Part shown: positions 1 through 8,565 of the stretch, piece by piece
Position numbering within the stretch: position 1 is the first letter of the stretch
Layout of the letters: each line of letters opens with the position of its first letter
Assembly (NCBI RefSeq): GCF_019042275.1
Contig: NZ_JAHQCW010000002.1
Location: forward strand, 1-64,000
Direction: 5' to 3'
DNA length: 64,000 nt
DNA from: Diplocloster agilis
GTDB taxonomy: Bacteria > Bacillota > Clostridia > Lachnospirales > Lachnospiraceae
The notes under the pieces: generated by a model
Database searches by the model: none
What the model saw: the letters and a program-made list of their open reading frames with translations, nothing else
What the model was told of the DNA's origin: nothing
Translations under genes and position numbers: made by a program

Positions 1-52
1 CGGCCTTTCACGGGAGCCTGGCCGATGCGGTTAGGCTCCCGTGAAAGGCCGG
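1..52. repeat. Perfect 19-bp stem-loop at window start
   Basis: Positions 1-19 are the exact reverse complement of 34-52, enclosing a 14-base loop. The following 60 bases are GC-rich and end in a run of A and C. It may be a terminator or the edge of a larger GC-rich hairpin element like those at 10.9-11.8 kb, but the left flank is outside the window, so this cannot be decided. Confidence 0.6.
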
Positions 53-150
53 CCCTCCCCCGGAACCGCTCCCTGCGACTGTCCGCTCCGGCCCCAAGTA
101 AAAAAGAGCCCCCCAACTGATCCAAAGGCGGAAAATGCTCCTGAAAAGGA

Positions 151-179
151 TTGAGATTGGCTGCGGATTCGACTATAAT
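151..179 (+). promoter_or_regulatory. Promoter for ade
   Basis: TTGAGA (151-156), 17-bp spacer, TATAAT (174-179). It predicts a start near 186 and a leader of about 138 nt before the ade start codon. I looked for a purine riboswitch in this leader and did not find the conserved loop sequences. No other feature is visible between 53 and 323. Confidence 0.6.
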
Positions 180-323
180 GAGAGTGTCAGTAATTTTTGA
201 TGTCATGGTCAGAAACAGTCGGGGTCGGGGGTGTCTGGTTTTTGGGCGCGGTACTGAGAACGGCTGTTGCTTCACAAAAGGTGTGGCAGATTCAAACAAC
301 AAACGAAAAGGAGTTGGGTAATC

Positions 324-2090
324 ATGAACAAAGATTTACTAGCAGTGGCAGGCGGACGGAAACCGGCGGATCTTGTGGTGCAAAACGGCAAGATCGTGAA
401 TGTCTATTCCGGTGAGATTTATGACGGCGGTGTGGCGGTTTCCGGCGGACAGATCGCGGCGGTGGGGGACGTGGCGTATACGGTTGGCCCGGATACCCGT
501 ATCATTGATGCAGGCGGGAACTATATTACGCCCGGATTTATTGACGGGCATATCCATCCGGAGAGCTCAAGCCTTTCGATCCGCCCGTACGCGGAGATTA
601 TGTTAAAACACGGGACTACCGTGATCATGACCGACCTGCATGAAGTAGGCGTGGTCGGCGGACTGGAAGCCATTGAGGCGGTTTTGGATGAGGCGGCGGT
701 GACCGATCTTAAGTTATATTTTGTGGTGCCATCCCATGTGCCGTTTTCTCCGTTTTTGGAGACCAGCGGCGGTAAATTTAATACCGAAATTATAGAAAAG
801 GCTTTGAAACGGCCGGACGCGGTGGGACTCTCTGAGATCGTCGGTCCCTATGTGCTGGCAGGTTTCCCGGATTTATTGCAGTCTATGGATGTGGCGGTAT
901 CGATGCCCGGCAAAACGCTGCAGGGCCATCTTCCCGATATGAGCGGTCCTGCCATGAATGAATGCCTGGCGGCCGGTGTCAGTACGGATCACGAGTCCTT
1001 ATCCGCAAAGGATGCTCTGGAGCGTTTAAGAGGCGGCTGTAATCTGATGATACGGGAGGGCTCCGCAGCCAGAGGACTGGCGGACTGTATCAAACCGATT
1101 ATTGAGCAGAAGCTGGATACTTCCAGAGTCAGTATCGTGACCGACGATTTACATACGATAGACGCGGTGGACCGAGGACATCTGGACGACGCGGTCCGTG
1201 TGGCTTTAAATGCCGGCCTGGACTTTATCAAGGCGATCCAGATGGTTTCTCTGAACGCCGCCCGGGCTTTTGAGCTGGATCAGGAGATCGGCGGACTGGC
1301 TCCCGGTAAGAGAGCGGATATCAATATTACGACAGGGCCGGAAGATTTTAAGGTGAAGACGGTAATCGCCGGCGGGAAGCTGGTAACGGAAGATGAGAAG
1401 CTTCTGGTATCTTATCCGGTTGCGGACCATAAGCCCTGTCTTTTGAATACGATGAAGCTTAAGAACCCCATCACCGCGGACAGTTTCAAATATTATGCGC
1501 CCGAGGGAGCGAAGCGGGTTAAGGTTCAGGTGATGGATACGCTGCCCTGGATTCCCATTACTCAGGGACGTGAAGTGGAATTACCGGTTGTGGACGGTGT
1601 GATCCGGTGCGACGTTGATCAGGATGTTCTCTATATTGCCCAGGTGGAACGGTATGGTATCAACGGCAATATCGGCAAGGCTTTCATGGGAGGCTTTAAC
1701 TTGAAAAGAGGAGCCATCGCTTCCTCGGTTGGTCACGATAATCATAATATCATCGTGCTGGGGACGAATTTCGAGGACATGGCTGTTGCGGTAAACCGTG
1801 TCGTAGAACTGACCGGCGGACAGGTGGCGGTCGACGGCGGAGAAGTGGTAGCGGAAGTGGCTTATCCGGTCTGCGGCCTGCTTTCGGATCTGTCTGCGGA
1901 AGAACTGGCGGCTGAGAAGAAGACGCTGATCGCGAAGATTCATGAGATGGGCTCGAACATTCCGATCCCGTTTATGTTCCTTTCCTTTATCTGCCTGGCG
2001 GCGCTGCCGATGTATGCCATTACGGACCATGGATTTATCGATGTACTGACCCAGCAGATCATTGATCCGGTGTTGGAAGTACTGGAATAA
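324..2090 (+). CDS. ade: Adenine deaminase
   Basis: Hydrolyses adenine to hypoxanthine and ammonia in the cytoplasm (purine salvage and catabolism). The 588-residue protein has the amidohydrolase metal motif HIHPESS after PGFIDG (about residue 75), the downstream DLHEVG segment, and the C-terminal half typical of Ade (GGFNLKRGAIASSVGHDNHN), so it is full length for the family. An in-frame ATG exists upstream at 267, but AAGGAG lies just before the ATG at 324, which I prefer. A second amidohydrolase follows 24 bp downstream, so the two probably form one operon. It complements guaD and xdhABC 30 kb away. The Ade assignment is firm; metal and substrate are inferred from the family. Confidence 0.95.
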   Translation: MNKDLLAVAGGRKPADLVVQNGKIVNVYSGEIYDGGVAVSGGQIAAVGDVAYTVGPDTRIIDAGGNYITPGFIDGHIHPESSSLSIRPYAEIMLKHGTTVIMTDLHEVGVVGGLEAIEAVLDEAAVTDLKLYFVVPSHVPFSPFLETSGGKFNTEIIEKALKRPDAVGLSEIVGPYVLAGFPDLLQSMDVAVSMPGKTLQGHLPDMSGPAMNECLAAGVSTDHESLSAKDALERLRGGCNLMIREGSAARGLADCIKPIIEQKLDTSRVSIVTDDLHTIDAVDRGHLDDAVRVALNAGLDFIKAIQMVSLNAARAFELDQEIGGLAPGKRADINITTGPEDFKVKTVIAGGKLVTEDEKLLVSYPVADHKPCLLNTMKLKNPITADSFKYYAPEGAKRVKVQVMDTLPWIPITQGREVELPVVDGVIRCDVDQDVLYIAQVERYGINGNIGKAFMGGFNLKRGAIASSVGHDNHNIIVLGTNFEDMAVAVNRVVELTGGQVAVDGGEVVAEVAYPVCGLLSDLSAEELAAEKKTLIAKIHEMGSNIPIPFMFLSFICLAALPMYAITDHGFIDVLTQQIIDPVLEVLE

Positions 2091-2114
2091 GCGGTAAGGA
2101 AAGGAGCCGGATTC

Positions 2115-3485
2115 ATGGGACAGACATTATTGAAAAATGGATATATCGTCTCGATGAACGAGACGGAACAGGTTTATGACGGCGGAAGCGTCCTGGTGCA
2201 GGATGATAAAATACTGGCTGTGGGGAAGGTGGATCCGAAGCTGGTAGCTCCGGACGCGGAAGTAATCGAGTTAAACGGCCGCTATGTGCTGCCCGGTTTT
2301 GTCAATACCCACGTCCATACTTCCCAGCAGATCAGCCGCGGGGTCGGAGACGATGTGGACTTTATCACATGGCTGCACAAGCGTATGTGGCCTTATGAGA
2401 GCAATATGACCGAGGAGGATTCTTATTATTCCACCCTGATGTGCTGCCTGGAGCTGATCCGCTCCGGTGTCACGTCCTTCGCGGAACCGGGAGGACAGTT
2501 TGTAAGCGGCATGGTAAAAGGGGTTACAGAAGCGGGCCTGCGGGCCAAGCTGGCCAAATCTGTCATGGACTGCGGAGAGGGCCTGCCAAAAATCTGGCAG
2601 CGGACCGCGGATCAGGAACTGGAGCAGCAGGAGGACGATCTGAAGCGTTATCACAACAGCGCTGACGGGCGGGTCCAGATCTGGTTCGGCCTGCGTACGA
2701 TTTTCAACAACACGGATGATCTGATCATTCGTACCAAGGAGATGGCTGACCGGTACGGTGTCGGTATCCATATGCATGTAGCGGAAGCCAAAAGTGAAGT
2801 GGAATATACCCAGGAGGTTTACGGAGAGCCTACGGTCACTCACCTGAACCGGCTGGGGGTTCTGGATAAAAATCTCCTGGCCGTACATACGGTGTGGCTG
2901 ACTAATGAGGAGATCCGCATGTTCCGGGAGCACGATGTCAAGGTATCGCATAATCCGGCTTCCGCTATGCGGGTGTTGGGCTTTGCCAAGATCCCCAGAA
3001 TGCTGCGGGAAGGGGTCTGTGTCTCCATCGGTACGGACGGTGCATCCTCCAGCAACCGGATGGACATCGTCGATGAGATGTGGCTGACCTCCCTGATCCA
3101 CAAAGGATGGCGTCTGGATTCCACGGTAGTCCCTTCGGAGGATGTGCTGCGCATGGCCACCATCAACGGCGCCCGGGCATTGCTGGACGACCGGATCTAC
3201 GGAAGCCTGACGCCGGGCAAGAAAGCGGACCTGATCGTAATCAACCCTCACGGGCCGTCCATGATGCCGGTGAACGATAAGATCGCCGCGCTGGTTACCG
3301 CCATGCATTCCACAAATATCGAAAGCACCATGTGCGATGGAAAATGGCTGATGCGCGACCGTAAGATATTGACACTGGATGAAGAAGCGATCCTCAAAGA
3401 AGCCAGCGCCAGGGGAGCCGCCATATATGACAGGGCTGGAATACATCTTCCCGACCGGTTCCCGGTCACTAAAATAGCGGACTGA
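2115..3485 (+). CDS. Amidohydrolase of the TrzA/AtzA/MtaD deaminase family
   Basis: A 456-residue metal-dependent hydrolase. Ligands expected for this subgroup are visible: HVH in PGFVNTHVHT (about residue 67), a His in GIHMHVAEAKSEVEY, a His in AVHTVWLTNEE and the Asp in SIGTDGASSSNRMD. The family removes amino groups from adenosine-like or guanine-like rings (5'-methylthioadenosine/S-adenosylhomocysteine deaminases, 8-oxoguanine deaminases) or chlorine from triazines. Its position 24 bp after ade, with its own GGAGCC-type site before ATG 2115, suggests a purine or nucleoside substrate. The exact substrate cannot be read from the sequence. Confidence 0.8.
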   Translation: MGQTLLKNGYIVSMNETEQVYDGGSVLVQDDKILAVGKVDPKLVAPDAEVIELNGRYVLPGFVNTHVHTSQQISRGVGDDVDFITWLHKRMWPYESNMTEEDSYYSTLMCCLELIRSGVTSFAEPGGQFVSGMVKGVTEAGLRAKLAKSVMDCGEGLPKIWQRTADQELEQQEDDLKRYHNSADGRVQIWFGLRTIFNNTDDLIIRTKEMADRYGVGIHMHVAEAKSEVEYTQEVYGEPTVTHLNRLGVLDKNLLAVHTVWLTNEEIRMFREHDVKVSHNPASAMRVLGFAKIPRMLREGVCVSIGTDGASSSNRMDIVDEMWLTSLIHKGWRLDSTVVPSEDVLRMATINGARALLDDRIYGSLTPGKKADLIVINPHGPSMMPVNDKIAALVTAMHSTNIESTMCDGKWLMRDRKILTLDEEAILKEASARGAAIYDRAGIHLPDRFPVTKIAD

Positions 3486-3502
3486 TTCAGGGCGGGATCG
3501 GA

Positions 3503-3583
3503 TTCAAAAATGGGCTTCGCAGGCCATGGTTCTCCGCTATCCGGCAGAGTGCGCGGGAATCGGCTTGCGAACCCCATTTTTGA
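3503..3583. repeat. Long imperfect intergenic hairpin
   Basis: TCAAAAATGGG (3503-3513) pairs with CCCATTTTTGA (3573-3583). Adjoining TTCGCAGGCC pairs with GGCTTGCGAA, and an inner helix of about 7 bp closes the loop. It lies between the amidohydrolase and a small DUF6440 gene and may be a terminator, although no clean T-run follows. Confidence 0.55.
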
Positions 3584-3682
3584 TTGACAAGAGTCCGATT
3601 TAATCTTAAACTGGTAGATATTCAAATGCGGTCTGTTGGGAAGACGGACATTCCCGGACGGATCATAAAAAGGAGGGATACA

Positions 3683-3868
3683 ATGGGAACAGCAGACAGA
3701 TTTGAAAAAGTGTATAAGCAGGGTATCACGACTGTTACAGAGATCTGGGTCGATAAGAAAACCGGCGTTAATTATCTGTATCATTTAGACGGATATTCAG
3801 GCGGTTTGACACCGCTAATAGACAGAGAGGGAAAACCTGTTATCTCTCCGTTGGAATATCACGAGTGA
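3683..3868 (+). CDS. DUF6440 family small protein
   Basis: A 61-residue soluble protein preceded by AGGAGGG (3671-3677), which fixes the start at 3683 rather than at an upstream in-frame codon. The sequence (KVYKQGITTVTEIWVDKKTG, then YLYHLDGYSGGLTPLID) resembles the DUF6440 family of short Firmicute proteins of unknown function: a hydrophilic half followed by an aromatic and glycine-rich half. There is no signal peptide or membrane segment. It stands alone between a hairpin and the DUF4432 gene. No function is proposed. Confidence 0.7.
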   Translation: MGTADRFEKVYKQGITTVTEIWVDKKTGVNYLYHLDGYSGGLTPLIDREGKPVISPLEYHE

Positions 3869-3924
3869 TTTCAATATGAGAAAAGCTTTTGTAAAATAGA
3901 ATAACAAAAGAGAGAAGGATTGCT

Positions 3925-4950
3925 ATGGGATATAAAGAAGATAAAAGATATGCCGGACACATGGACCAGCTCTTTAAGGTCAACCGGGTAGAGATGCTGG
4001 ACGGACGCGCCGAAGGGGCCAAGCTGCTGGATGTTCAAAATGGTTCCGGAATGAATTTTTCCATTAACATCAGCCGGGGCATGGACATTCCTTATCTGAG
4101 CTATATGGGATGCAACATCAGTTTCGTATCACCCTGCGGGGTAGTAGCGCCGGAATATTTCGATGATAAAGAACTGGGATTTTTAAAGAGTTTTACAGCG
4201 GGTTTTCTGACAACCGGCGGCTTGTCCTATATCGGAGGCCCCTGTGAATATGAAGGAAAATCCTATGGACTGCATGGAAATGTAGCCAATACGCCGGCGG
4301 ATACCTTCCACTATGAAATCCAGGAGGAAGACGGAAACGCATGCCTTATCGCCGGCGGTAAACTTCAGGAAGCGGTCCTCTTCGGGGATAAGCTGTCCCT
4401 AACCCGGCAGATCAAGTGCTGCTACAAAGAGAAAAAATTCACGATTAATGATACGGTGACCAACGAAGGCTATAAAAAAGCGCGCCATATGATTCTCTAT
4501 CACATGAATATCGGTTATCCGCTGCTGACGCCGGAGTCAAAAATCTACATTCCTTCCAGTAAGGTGATACCCAGGACGCCTCATTCCGCAGAAGGCCTTC
4601 ACTGTTGGAACCAGGCTCAGGAACCGGATCCGAACTATGAAGAGATGTGCTTTTATCACGAAATGACCTCCCCGATGCCAAAAGCGGCCATTTATAACCC
4701 GGAACTGGGAATCGGAATCTCCATCGCCTTCAAGCGTTCCGCGCTGGATCATTTTGTACAGTGGAAGATGATGGGGGCAGGGGACTATGTGATCGGTCTG
4801 GAACCCTGCAACGCGACGATTGACGGAATCGAAGACGCCATAGCAAACGGATCTTTGAAATATCTGGAGCCTCAGGAATCCGTCCGTTACCGGATTGAGG
4901 TTGAAATCCTGGAAGGGCCGGAAGAATTTGAGAAAATTCAACAGCTTTAG
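3925..4950 (+). CDS. Aldose 1-epimerase family protein (DUF4432)
   Basis: A 341-residue cytoplasmic beta-sandwich protein of the galactose-mutarotase superfamily, DUF4432 branch. Typical features are the N-terminal SRGMDIPYLSYMGCNISF segment, YGLHGNVANTPAD with a conserved His (about residue 117), the MILYHMNIGYPLL strand and GLEPCNATIDG near the C-terminus. Family members are expected to bind a sugar or sugar derivative; a real epimerase activity is not shown by the sequence. AGAGAAGG precedes ATG 3925. A strong terminator follows at once, so it is probably a short transcript. Confidence 0.8.
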   Translation: MGYKEDKRYAGHMDQLFKVNRVEMLDGRAEGAKLLDVQNGSGMNFSINISRGMDIPYLSYMGCNISFVSPCGVVAPEYFDDKELGFLKSFTAGFLTTGGLSYIGGPCEYEGKSYGLHGNVANTPADTFHYEIQEEDGNACLIAGGKLQEAVLFGDKLSLTRQIKCCYKEKKFTINDTVTNEGYKKARHMILYHMNIGYPLLTPESKIYIPSSKVIPRTPHSAEGLHCWNQAQEPDPNYEEMCFYHEMTSPMPKAAIYNPELGIGISIAFKRSALDHFVQWKMMGAGDYVIGLEPCNATIDGIEDAIANGSLKYLEPQESVRYRIEVEILEGPEEFEKIQQL

Positions 4951-4960
4951 GAGGTTTACA

Positions 4961-4999
4961 AAAGGCAGCGGAGCAATAGAAAAATCCGCTGCCTTTTTT
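4961..4999 (+). terminator. Rho-independent terminator
   Basis: A 12-bp stem (AAAGGCAGCGGA with TCCGCTGCCTTT) and a T-run, 10 bp after the DUF4432 gene. Confidence 0.85.
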
Positions 5000-5049
5000 A
5001 TTCCATACGAGGAAAGTGTGCCTGTGAGAATAAAAAAGTCCTTCGGGAA

Positions 5050-5073
5050 ATCGCACTGCGGCGGAAAGGAATG
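5050..5073. repeat. 24-bp dispersed repeat, copy 1
   Basis: These 24 bases are the exact reverse complement of 29292-29315 (core GCACTGCGGCGGAAAGG). Both copies are intergenic. Here it is followed by a small hairpin, GTTTCGC-AA-GCGAAAC (5102-5117). Confidence 0.7.
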
Positions 5074-5184
5074 CCGCTTACGCGGCCTGCCGCAGGTGGA
5101 GAGTTTCGCAAGCGAAACACTTTTCTACCGTGGCTTATGAAAACAGAAAAAAATAAAATAGAACAAAACAGAAGGATGGAAACC

Positions 5185-5805
5185 ATGTGTGACACCATAT
5201 TTTATCCGATCTTAATTTTAGATAGCAGATCAGAAATCGAAAAAGCGAAAGAATTTCAAATCCTGCATTATAATTGGGGAGGGGATTACCGTCCCAACAC
5301 ATACGGGCGCATGGGAGTGCTAAGAGACAAGGGGCTGGCTGTCCGGATGACCTGTGAGGAAATCCCGCCGGAGGCCGTTTGCCATACCAACAACGGACCG
5401 GTTTATCAGGACAGCGCAATGGAATTTTTCTTTTGCTTAGATTCCAGCCGGACCGGTTATTTTAATTTTGAAATAAATTCCGCCGGAGCGGTACTGGCGC
5501 AGTTCGGACCGGACCGTGCACACAGGGAATTTTTAAGCGGGGAGCTTCTTGCAACGTGCGATTGCTGTGTACAGGTCCTTGAGGATTCCTGGCAGGTAGA
5601 TTTATTTATTCCATTTTCTCTTATACAGGAGGTACAGGGAAAGCCGGGGCTGACAGCAGGCGACAGGATAACCTGTAATTTTTATAAAATAAGGGAAAAT
5701 CCGGATCAAATGCACTTTGCCAGCTGCTTTCCCATTGAGAATCCCACGCCGAATTTTCACCTGCCGCAGTTTTTTGGAAACGCGGTCGTGGTGGAAGCGA
5801 TCTGA
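5185..5805 (+). CDS. Carbohydrate-binding family 9-like protein
   Basis: A 206-residue protein without signal peptide. Its pattern (HYNWGGDYRPNTYGRMGVL, YQDSAMEFFFCLDS, YFNFEINSAGAVLAQFG, FIPFSLIQEV, GDRITCNFYKI, HFASCFPIENPTPNFHLPQFFG) matches the DOMON/CBM9-like domains found alone in many Firmicutes. These domains bind sugars or haem in known members; the role of the stand-alone bacterial form is unknown. Two nearby ATGs exist (5176 and 5185); AGAAGG spaced 9 bp favours 5185. A longer in-frame extension to 5071 overlaps repeat sequence and is unlikely to be translated. Confidence 0.65.
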   Translation: MCDTIFYPILILDSRSEIEKAKEFQILHYNWGGDYRPNTYGRMGVLRDKGLAVRMTCEEIPPEAVCHTNNGPVYQDSAMEFFFCLDSSRTGYFNFEINSAGAVLAQFGPDRAHREFLSGELLATCDCCVQVLEDSWQVDLFIPFSLIQEVQGKPGLTAGDRITCNFYKIRENPDQMHFASCFPIENPTPNFHLPQFFGNAVVVEAI

Positions 5806-5859
5806 ATCTTTTATCCCTGATGCATGACTCCATATGGAGGTTTCCTGTGTACCGGACGA

Positions 5860-5888
5860 AGGGACTGTGTAAAAACAGTCTCTTTTTT
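5860..5888 (+). terminator. Terminator
   Basis: Stem GACTGT/ACAGTC extended by wobble pairs, then seven T residues. It separates the CBM9-like gene from the marR promoter. Confidence 0.8.
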
Positions 5889-5917
5889 TATTCATGAGCA
5901 TTTTTATTCGCGTGCGA

Positions 5918-5967
5918 TTGACAAAAAACAGAAATCAACGTATAGTGATATAAGTTCTATTTAGAAC
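5918..5967 (+). promoter_or_regulatory. marR-MATE promoter with palindromic operator
   Basis: TTGACA (5918-5923), 17-bp spacer, TATAGT (5941-5946). GTTCTA-TT-TAGAAC, a perfect dyad, lies at 5954-5967 over the predicted transcription start. The position is that expected for a MarR self-repression site; binding is inferred. Confidence 0.75.
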
Positions 5968-5994
5968 ATACTAAGAGAGAGGCGGTGGTATTTC

Positions 5995-6447
5995 TTGATC
6001 CCAAGTCCGTCCGATATCCTGTTGTCAAACCAATATGGATCGAAGGTCTATGAAAAGTTTCAGGAATCCGTCTGTGATAAATATAAGCTGACAAAGATGG
6101 AACTGGATATCCTTATGTTTCTTTACAATAATCCGGAGAAAAACAATGCCAGTGATATTGTAAAGGTGAGAATGCTGACTAAATCACACGTTTCCATTTC
6201 CATTGCCAGTCTGGTAAAAAAGAAATACCTGGCCCGTACCCCAAGCGGACATGGACGAATGGTGTATTTGGAGCTGTCAAGCCGGGCGGAGGAAGTGGTT
6301 CAAGAGGGCCTGGCCATGCAGCAGCGGTTTTGGAACGTCATGTTTGCCGGTTTTCCCGAGGAAGACAGAGAACGATTTGGAAAATATCTGCAGAAAATAG
6401 CGGAGAATTTGAATACCGCCTATCAGGAAGGCATACGAAATCAATAA
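5995..6447 (+). CDS. MarR family transcriptional regulator
   Basis: A 150-residue dimeric winged-helix regulator. The recognition region is visible in LDILMFLYNNPEKNNASDIVKVRMLTKSHVSISIASLVKKKYL (about residues 38-80), followed by the wing RTPSGHGRMVYL. It starts with TTG at 5995 behind GAGAGGCGG. The MATE exporter follows by 16 bp and a palindromic operator sits on the shared promoter. The likely role is ligand-relieved repression of its own operon, controlling export of a toxic compound. The inducer is unknown. Confidence 0.85.
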   Translation: MIPSPSDILLSNQYGSKVYEKFQESVCDKYKLTKMELDILMFLYNNPEKNNASDIVKVRMLTKSHVSISIASLVKKKYLARTPSGHGRMVYLELSSRAEEVVQEGLAMQQRFWNVMFAGFPEEDRERFGKYLQKIAENLNTAYQEGIRNQ

Positions 6448-6463
6448 ACAAATGGAGGATACT

Positions 6464-7858
6464 ATGGAACAGGAACAACAAACCAAAGTCGACCTGGGCA
6501 GCGGCAGTGTAGGCAGGCTGCTGCTGCGTCTGGCCCTGCCGACGATCATCGCCCAGATTATCAATGTACTTTATAACATCGTAGACCGCATCTACATAGG
6601 CCATATCCCTGGTCAGGGAAGTCTGGCTCTGACGGGAGTCGGCGTTACCATGCCGGTGATTATGGCTATATCCGCCTTTGCCGCCCTGGTCAGCATGGGA
6701 GGGGCTCCCCGCGCGGCCATCATGCTGGGAAAGGATAACAAGGAAGAAGCGGAAAAGATTCTCGGAAACTGTACGGTTTCCCTGGTCTTTGTAGCGGTCA
6801 TTCTGACGGGGGTCTTCCAGATCTTCGGCAGGGACATCCTGATGGTATTCGGAGCCAGTGAAAATACGATCGGATATGCGAGCGATTACATGCGGATCTA
6901 TACGTTAGGCACGATCTTTGTGCAGCTGGCGCTGGGCCTGAATGCGTTTATCAATACCCAGGGCTACGCCAAGACCGGTATGATTACCATAGCGATCGGC
7001 GCGGTCTGCAATATTATTCTGGATCCCATTTTTATATTCGGATTCGGTATGGGGGTCAAGGGGGCAGCCCTTGCGACAATCATTTCCCAGGCGGTTTCCG
7101 CAGTCTGGGTAGTCCGTTTTCTCTGTTCCCCCAAAAGCTATCTGCGAATACGGAAAAAGAATTTCCGTCTGGAATCCAAAATTATTCTTCCGTGTCTGGC
7201 ATTGGGCCTATCCCCATTTGTGATGCAGTTTACGGAAAGCGTTCTGTCCGTATGCTTTAACACCTCGCTGTTAAAATACGGCGGTGATATCGCTGTGGGT
7301 GCTATGGCCATTTTAAGCAGCGTGATGCAGTTTTCCATGCTGCCCCTGCAGGGAATGACCCAGGGAGCGCAGCCGATCATCAGCTTCAATTATGGCGCGG
7401 GTAACTTTGAGCGGGTGGCTAAAACGTTCCGCCTGCTGTTAATCGTATGTGTGGGATATTCCTGTACACTTTGGCTTTTGTCCATGGTCACACCGCAGCT
7501 TTTGGTAGGGATGTTCACAAATGAGGCGGACCTGATGGCCTATGGGGAATGGGCGCTTCGGATCTACATGGCCGTATCCCTTCTGTTCGGAATACAGATC
7601 GCCTGCCAGCAGTCCTTTATTGCGCTTGGAAATGCAAAGACATCCTTGTTCCTGGCCGTCCTGCGCAAGGTTATCCTGCTGATCCCTTTGATTTATATTG
7701 TTCCCAATTTCGTAAATGATAAGGCGATGGGGGTATTCCTGGCCGAACCGATTGCGGATGGAATCGCCGTATTGACCACCGGGATATTATTTCTGCGGAT
7801 GTTCCGAAAGTTAAAAATGCAAATGGCAGGTTATAAGAAGGTTGAAGAGAATGGATAA
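6464..7858 (+). CDS. MATE family efflux transporter
   Basis: A 464-residue inner-membrane protein with about 12 hydrophobic helices and internal duplication. Family signatures are LALPTIIAQIINVLYNIVDR near the N-terminus, NAFINTQGYAKTGM in the first half and GMTQGAQPIISFNYGAGN in the second. MATE proteins export cationic drugs or metabolites using Na+ or H+ gradients. An upstream in-frame ATG at 6452 falls within the ribosome-binding sequence, so the GGAGG-preceded ATG at 6464 is chosen. Co-transcribed with marR; specificity cannot be deduced. Confidence 0.9.
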   Translation: MEQEQQTKVDLGSGSVGRLLLRLALPTIIAQIINVLYNIVDRIYIGHIPGQGSLALTGVGVTMPVIMAISAFAALVSMGGAPRAAIMLGKDNKEEAEKILGNCTVSLVFVAVILTGVFQIFGRDILMVFGASENTIGYASDYMRIYTLGTIFVQLALGLNAFINTQGYAKTGMITIAIGAVCNIILDPIFIFGFGMGVKGAALATIISQAVSAVWVVRFLCSPKSYLRIRKKNFRLESKIILPCLALGLSPFVMQFTESVLSVCFNTSLLKYGGDIAVGAMAILSSVMQFSMLPLQGMTQGAQPIISFNYGAGNFERVAKTFRLLLIVCVGYSCTLWLLSMVTPQLLVGMFTNEADLMAYGEWALRIYMAVSLLFGIQIACQQSFIALGNAKTSLFLAVLRKVILLIPLIYIVPNFVNDKAMGVFLAEPIADGIAVLTTGILFLRMFRKLKMQMAGYKKVEENG

Positions 7859-7901
7859 ATAAGGGAAGCGGAGGCTAATGAAATTATGGAATGGGGCCTT
7901 A

Positions 7902-7930
7902 TTGACTTGTCCACGTTTAAAGACTAGAAT
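7902..7930 (+). promoter_or_regulatory. Promoter for the epimerase gene
   Basis: TTGACT (7902-7907), 17-bp spacer, TAGAAT (7925-7930), 35 bp before the epimerase start codon. Confidence 0.65.
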
Positions 7931-7964
7931 AGATATAAATAATTAAATAAAGGGAGGTTTTTAC

Positions 7965-8375
7965 ATGAAGGTAAAAAAGTTAGACCACATCGGTATCATT
8001 ACCACCGCGCTGGAGGAAGTTCTTCCGGTTTATACCGAGCTGCTGGGCCTTGAGTGTCATGGGGAGGAGATTTTGCCTGGAGGGGAGGCAAAAACCGTAT
8101 TTATTCCCTGCGGCGATGTGGAGTTGGAGCTTTTAGCTGCGACCAGTCCGGACAGCCAGACTGCTCAATACTTCAAGGCGAAAGGCCCCGGAATTGATCA
8201 TTTTGCTCTCGAGGTGGATGATATCAATGAAGCAGTGGAATATCTGAAATCCAAAGGAGTAAAGATGGTAGATCAGGTTCCCCGCCCGGGCGCAGGAGGT
8301 TCCATGATCGCATTCATCAGTCCGGAGGATGCGGGAGGCATATCTCTGGAGCTGTGTGAGAAGCCTAAACAATAG
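7965..8375 (+). CDS. mce: Methylmalonyl-CoA epimerase (VOC family)
   Basis: A 136-residue protein of the vicinal-oxygen-chelate fold that interconverts (R)- and (S)-methylmalonyl-CoA in propionate/succinate metabolism. The two beta-alpha-beta-beta-beta modules and metal ligands are visible: His in KLDHIGII (about residue 8), His in GPGIDHFALEVDD (about 83) and Glu in GISLELCEK near the C-terminus. The length matches the family. GGGAGG precedes ATG 7965. No methylmalonyl-CoA mutase or decarboxylase is in the window, so the pathway assignment rests on the family; another glyoxalase-like isomerase remains possible. Confidence 0.8.
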   Translation: MKVKKLDHIGIITTALEEVLPVYTELLGLECHGEEILPGGEAKTVFIPCGDVELELLAATSPDSQTAQYFKAKGPGIDHFALEVDDINEAVEYLKSKGVKMVDQVPRPGAGGSMIAFISPEDAGGISLELCEKPKQ

Positions 8376-8525
8376 GAATTTCTTCATGGATTTTTAACAA
8401 AAGAACGGTACAAGAAGATAAAAATACCATAAGACAGACAGGAAACCAGACGGCTAAGATGAAAGATGATATCCTCCGTAAATAAGGATTGGTCTGGAAA
8501 GATAAGCAGAATATATGTAGACGTG

Positions 8526-8560
8526 CAGAACCGTTAGAAACTAAATTCTACGGTTCTGTT
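8526..8560. terminator. Hairpin between convergent genes
   Basis: CAGAACCG (8526-8533) with CGGTTCTG (8551-8558), continued by TAGAA/TTCTA around a 6-base loop. It sits between mce (+) and the ABC permease (-), which ends at 8566. The T-run is weak on either strand. Confidence 0.5.
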
Positions 8561-8565
8561 CTTTG

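Noticed and set aside
180-323. Purine riboswitch before ade
   Set aside because: No CCGTAAA-like or GATATGG-like loops are present in the leader.
2271-3446. 391-residue antisense frame in the amidohydrolase gene
   Set aside because: Opposite-strand shadow of a clear amidohydrolase with full motif set.
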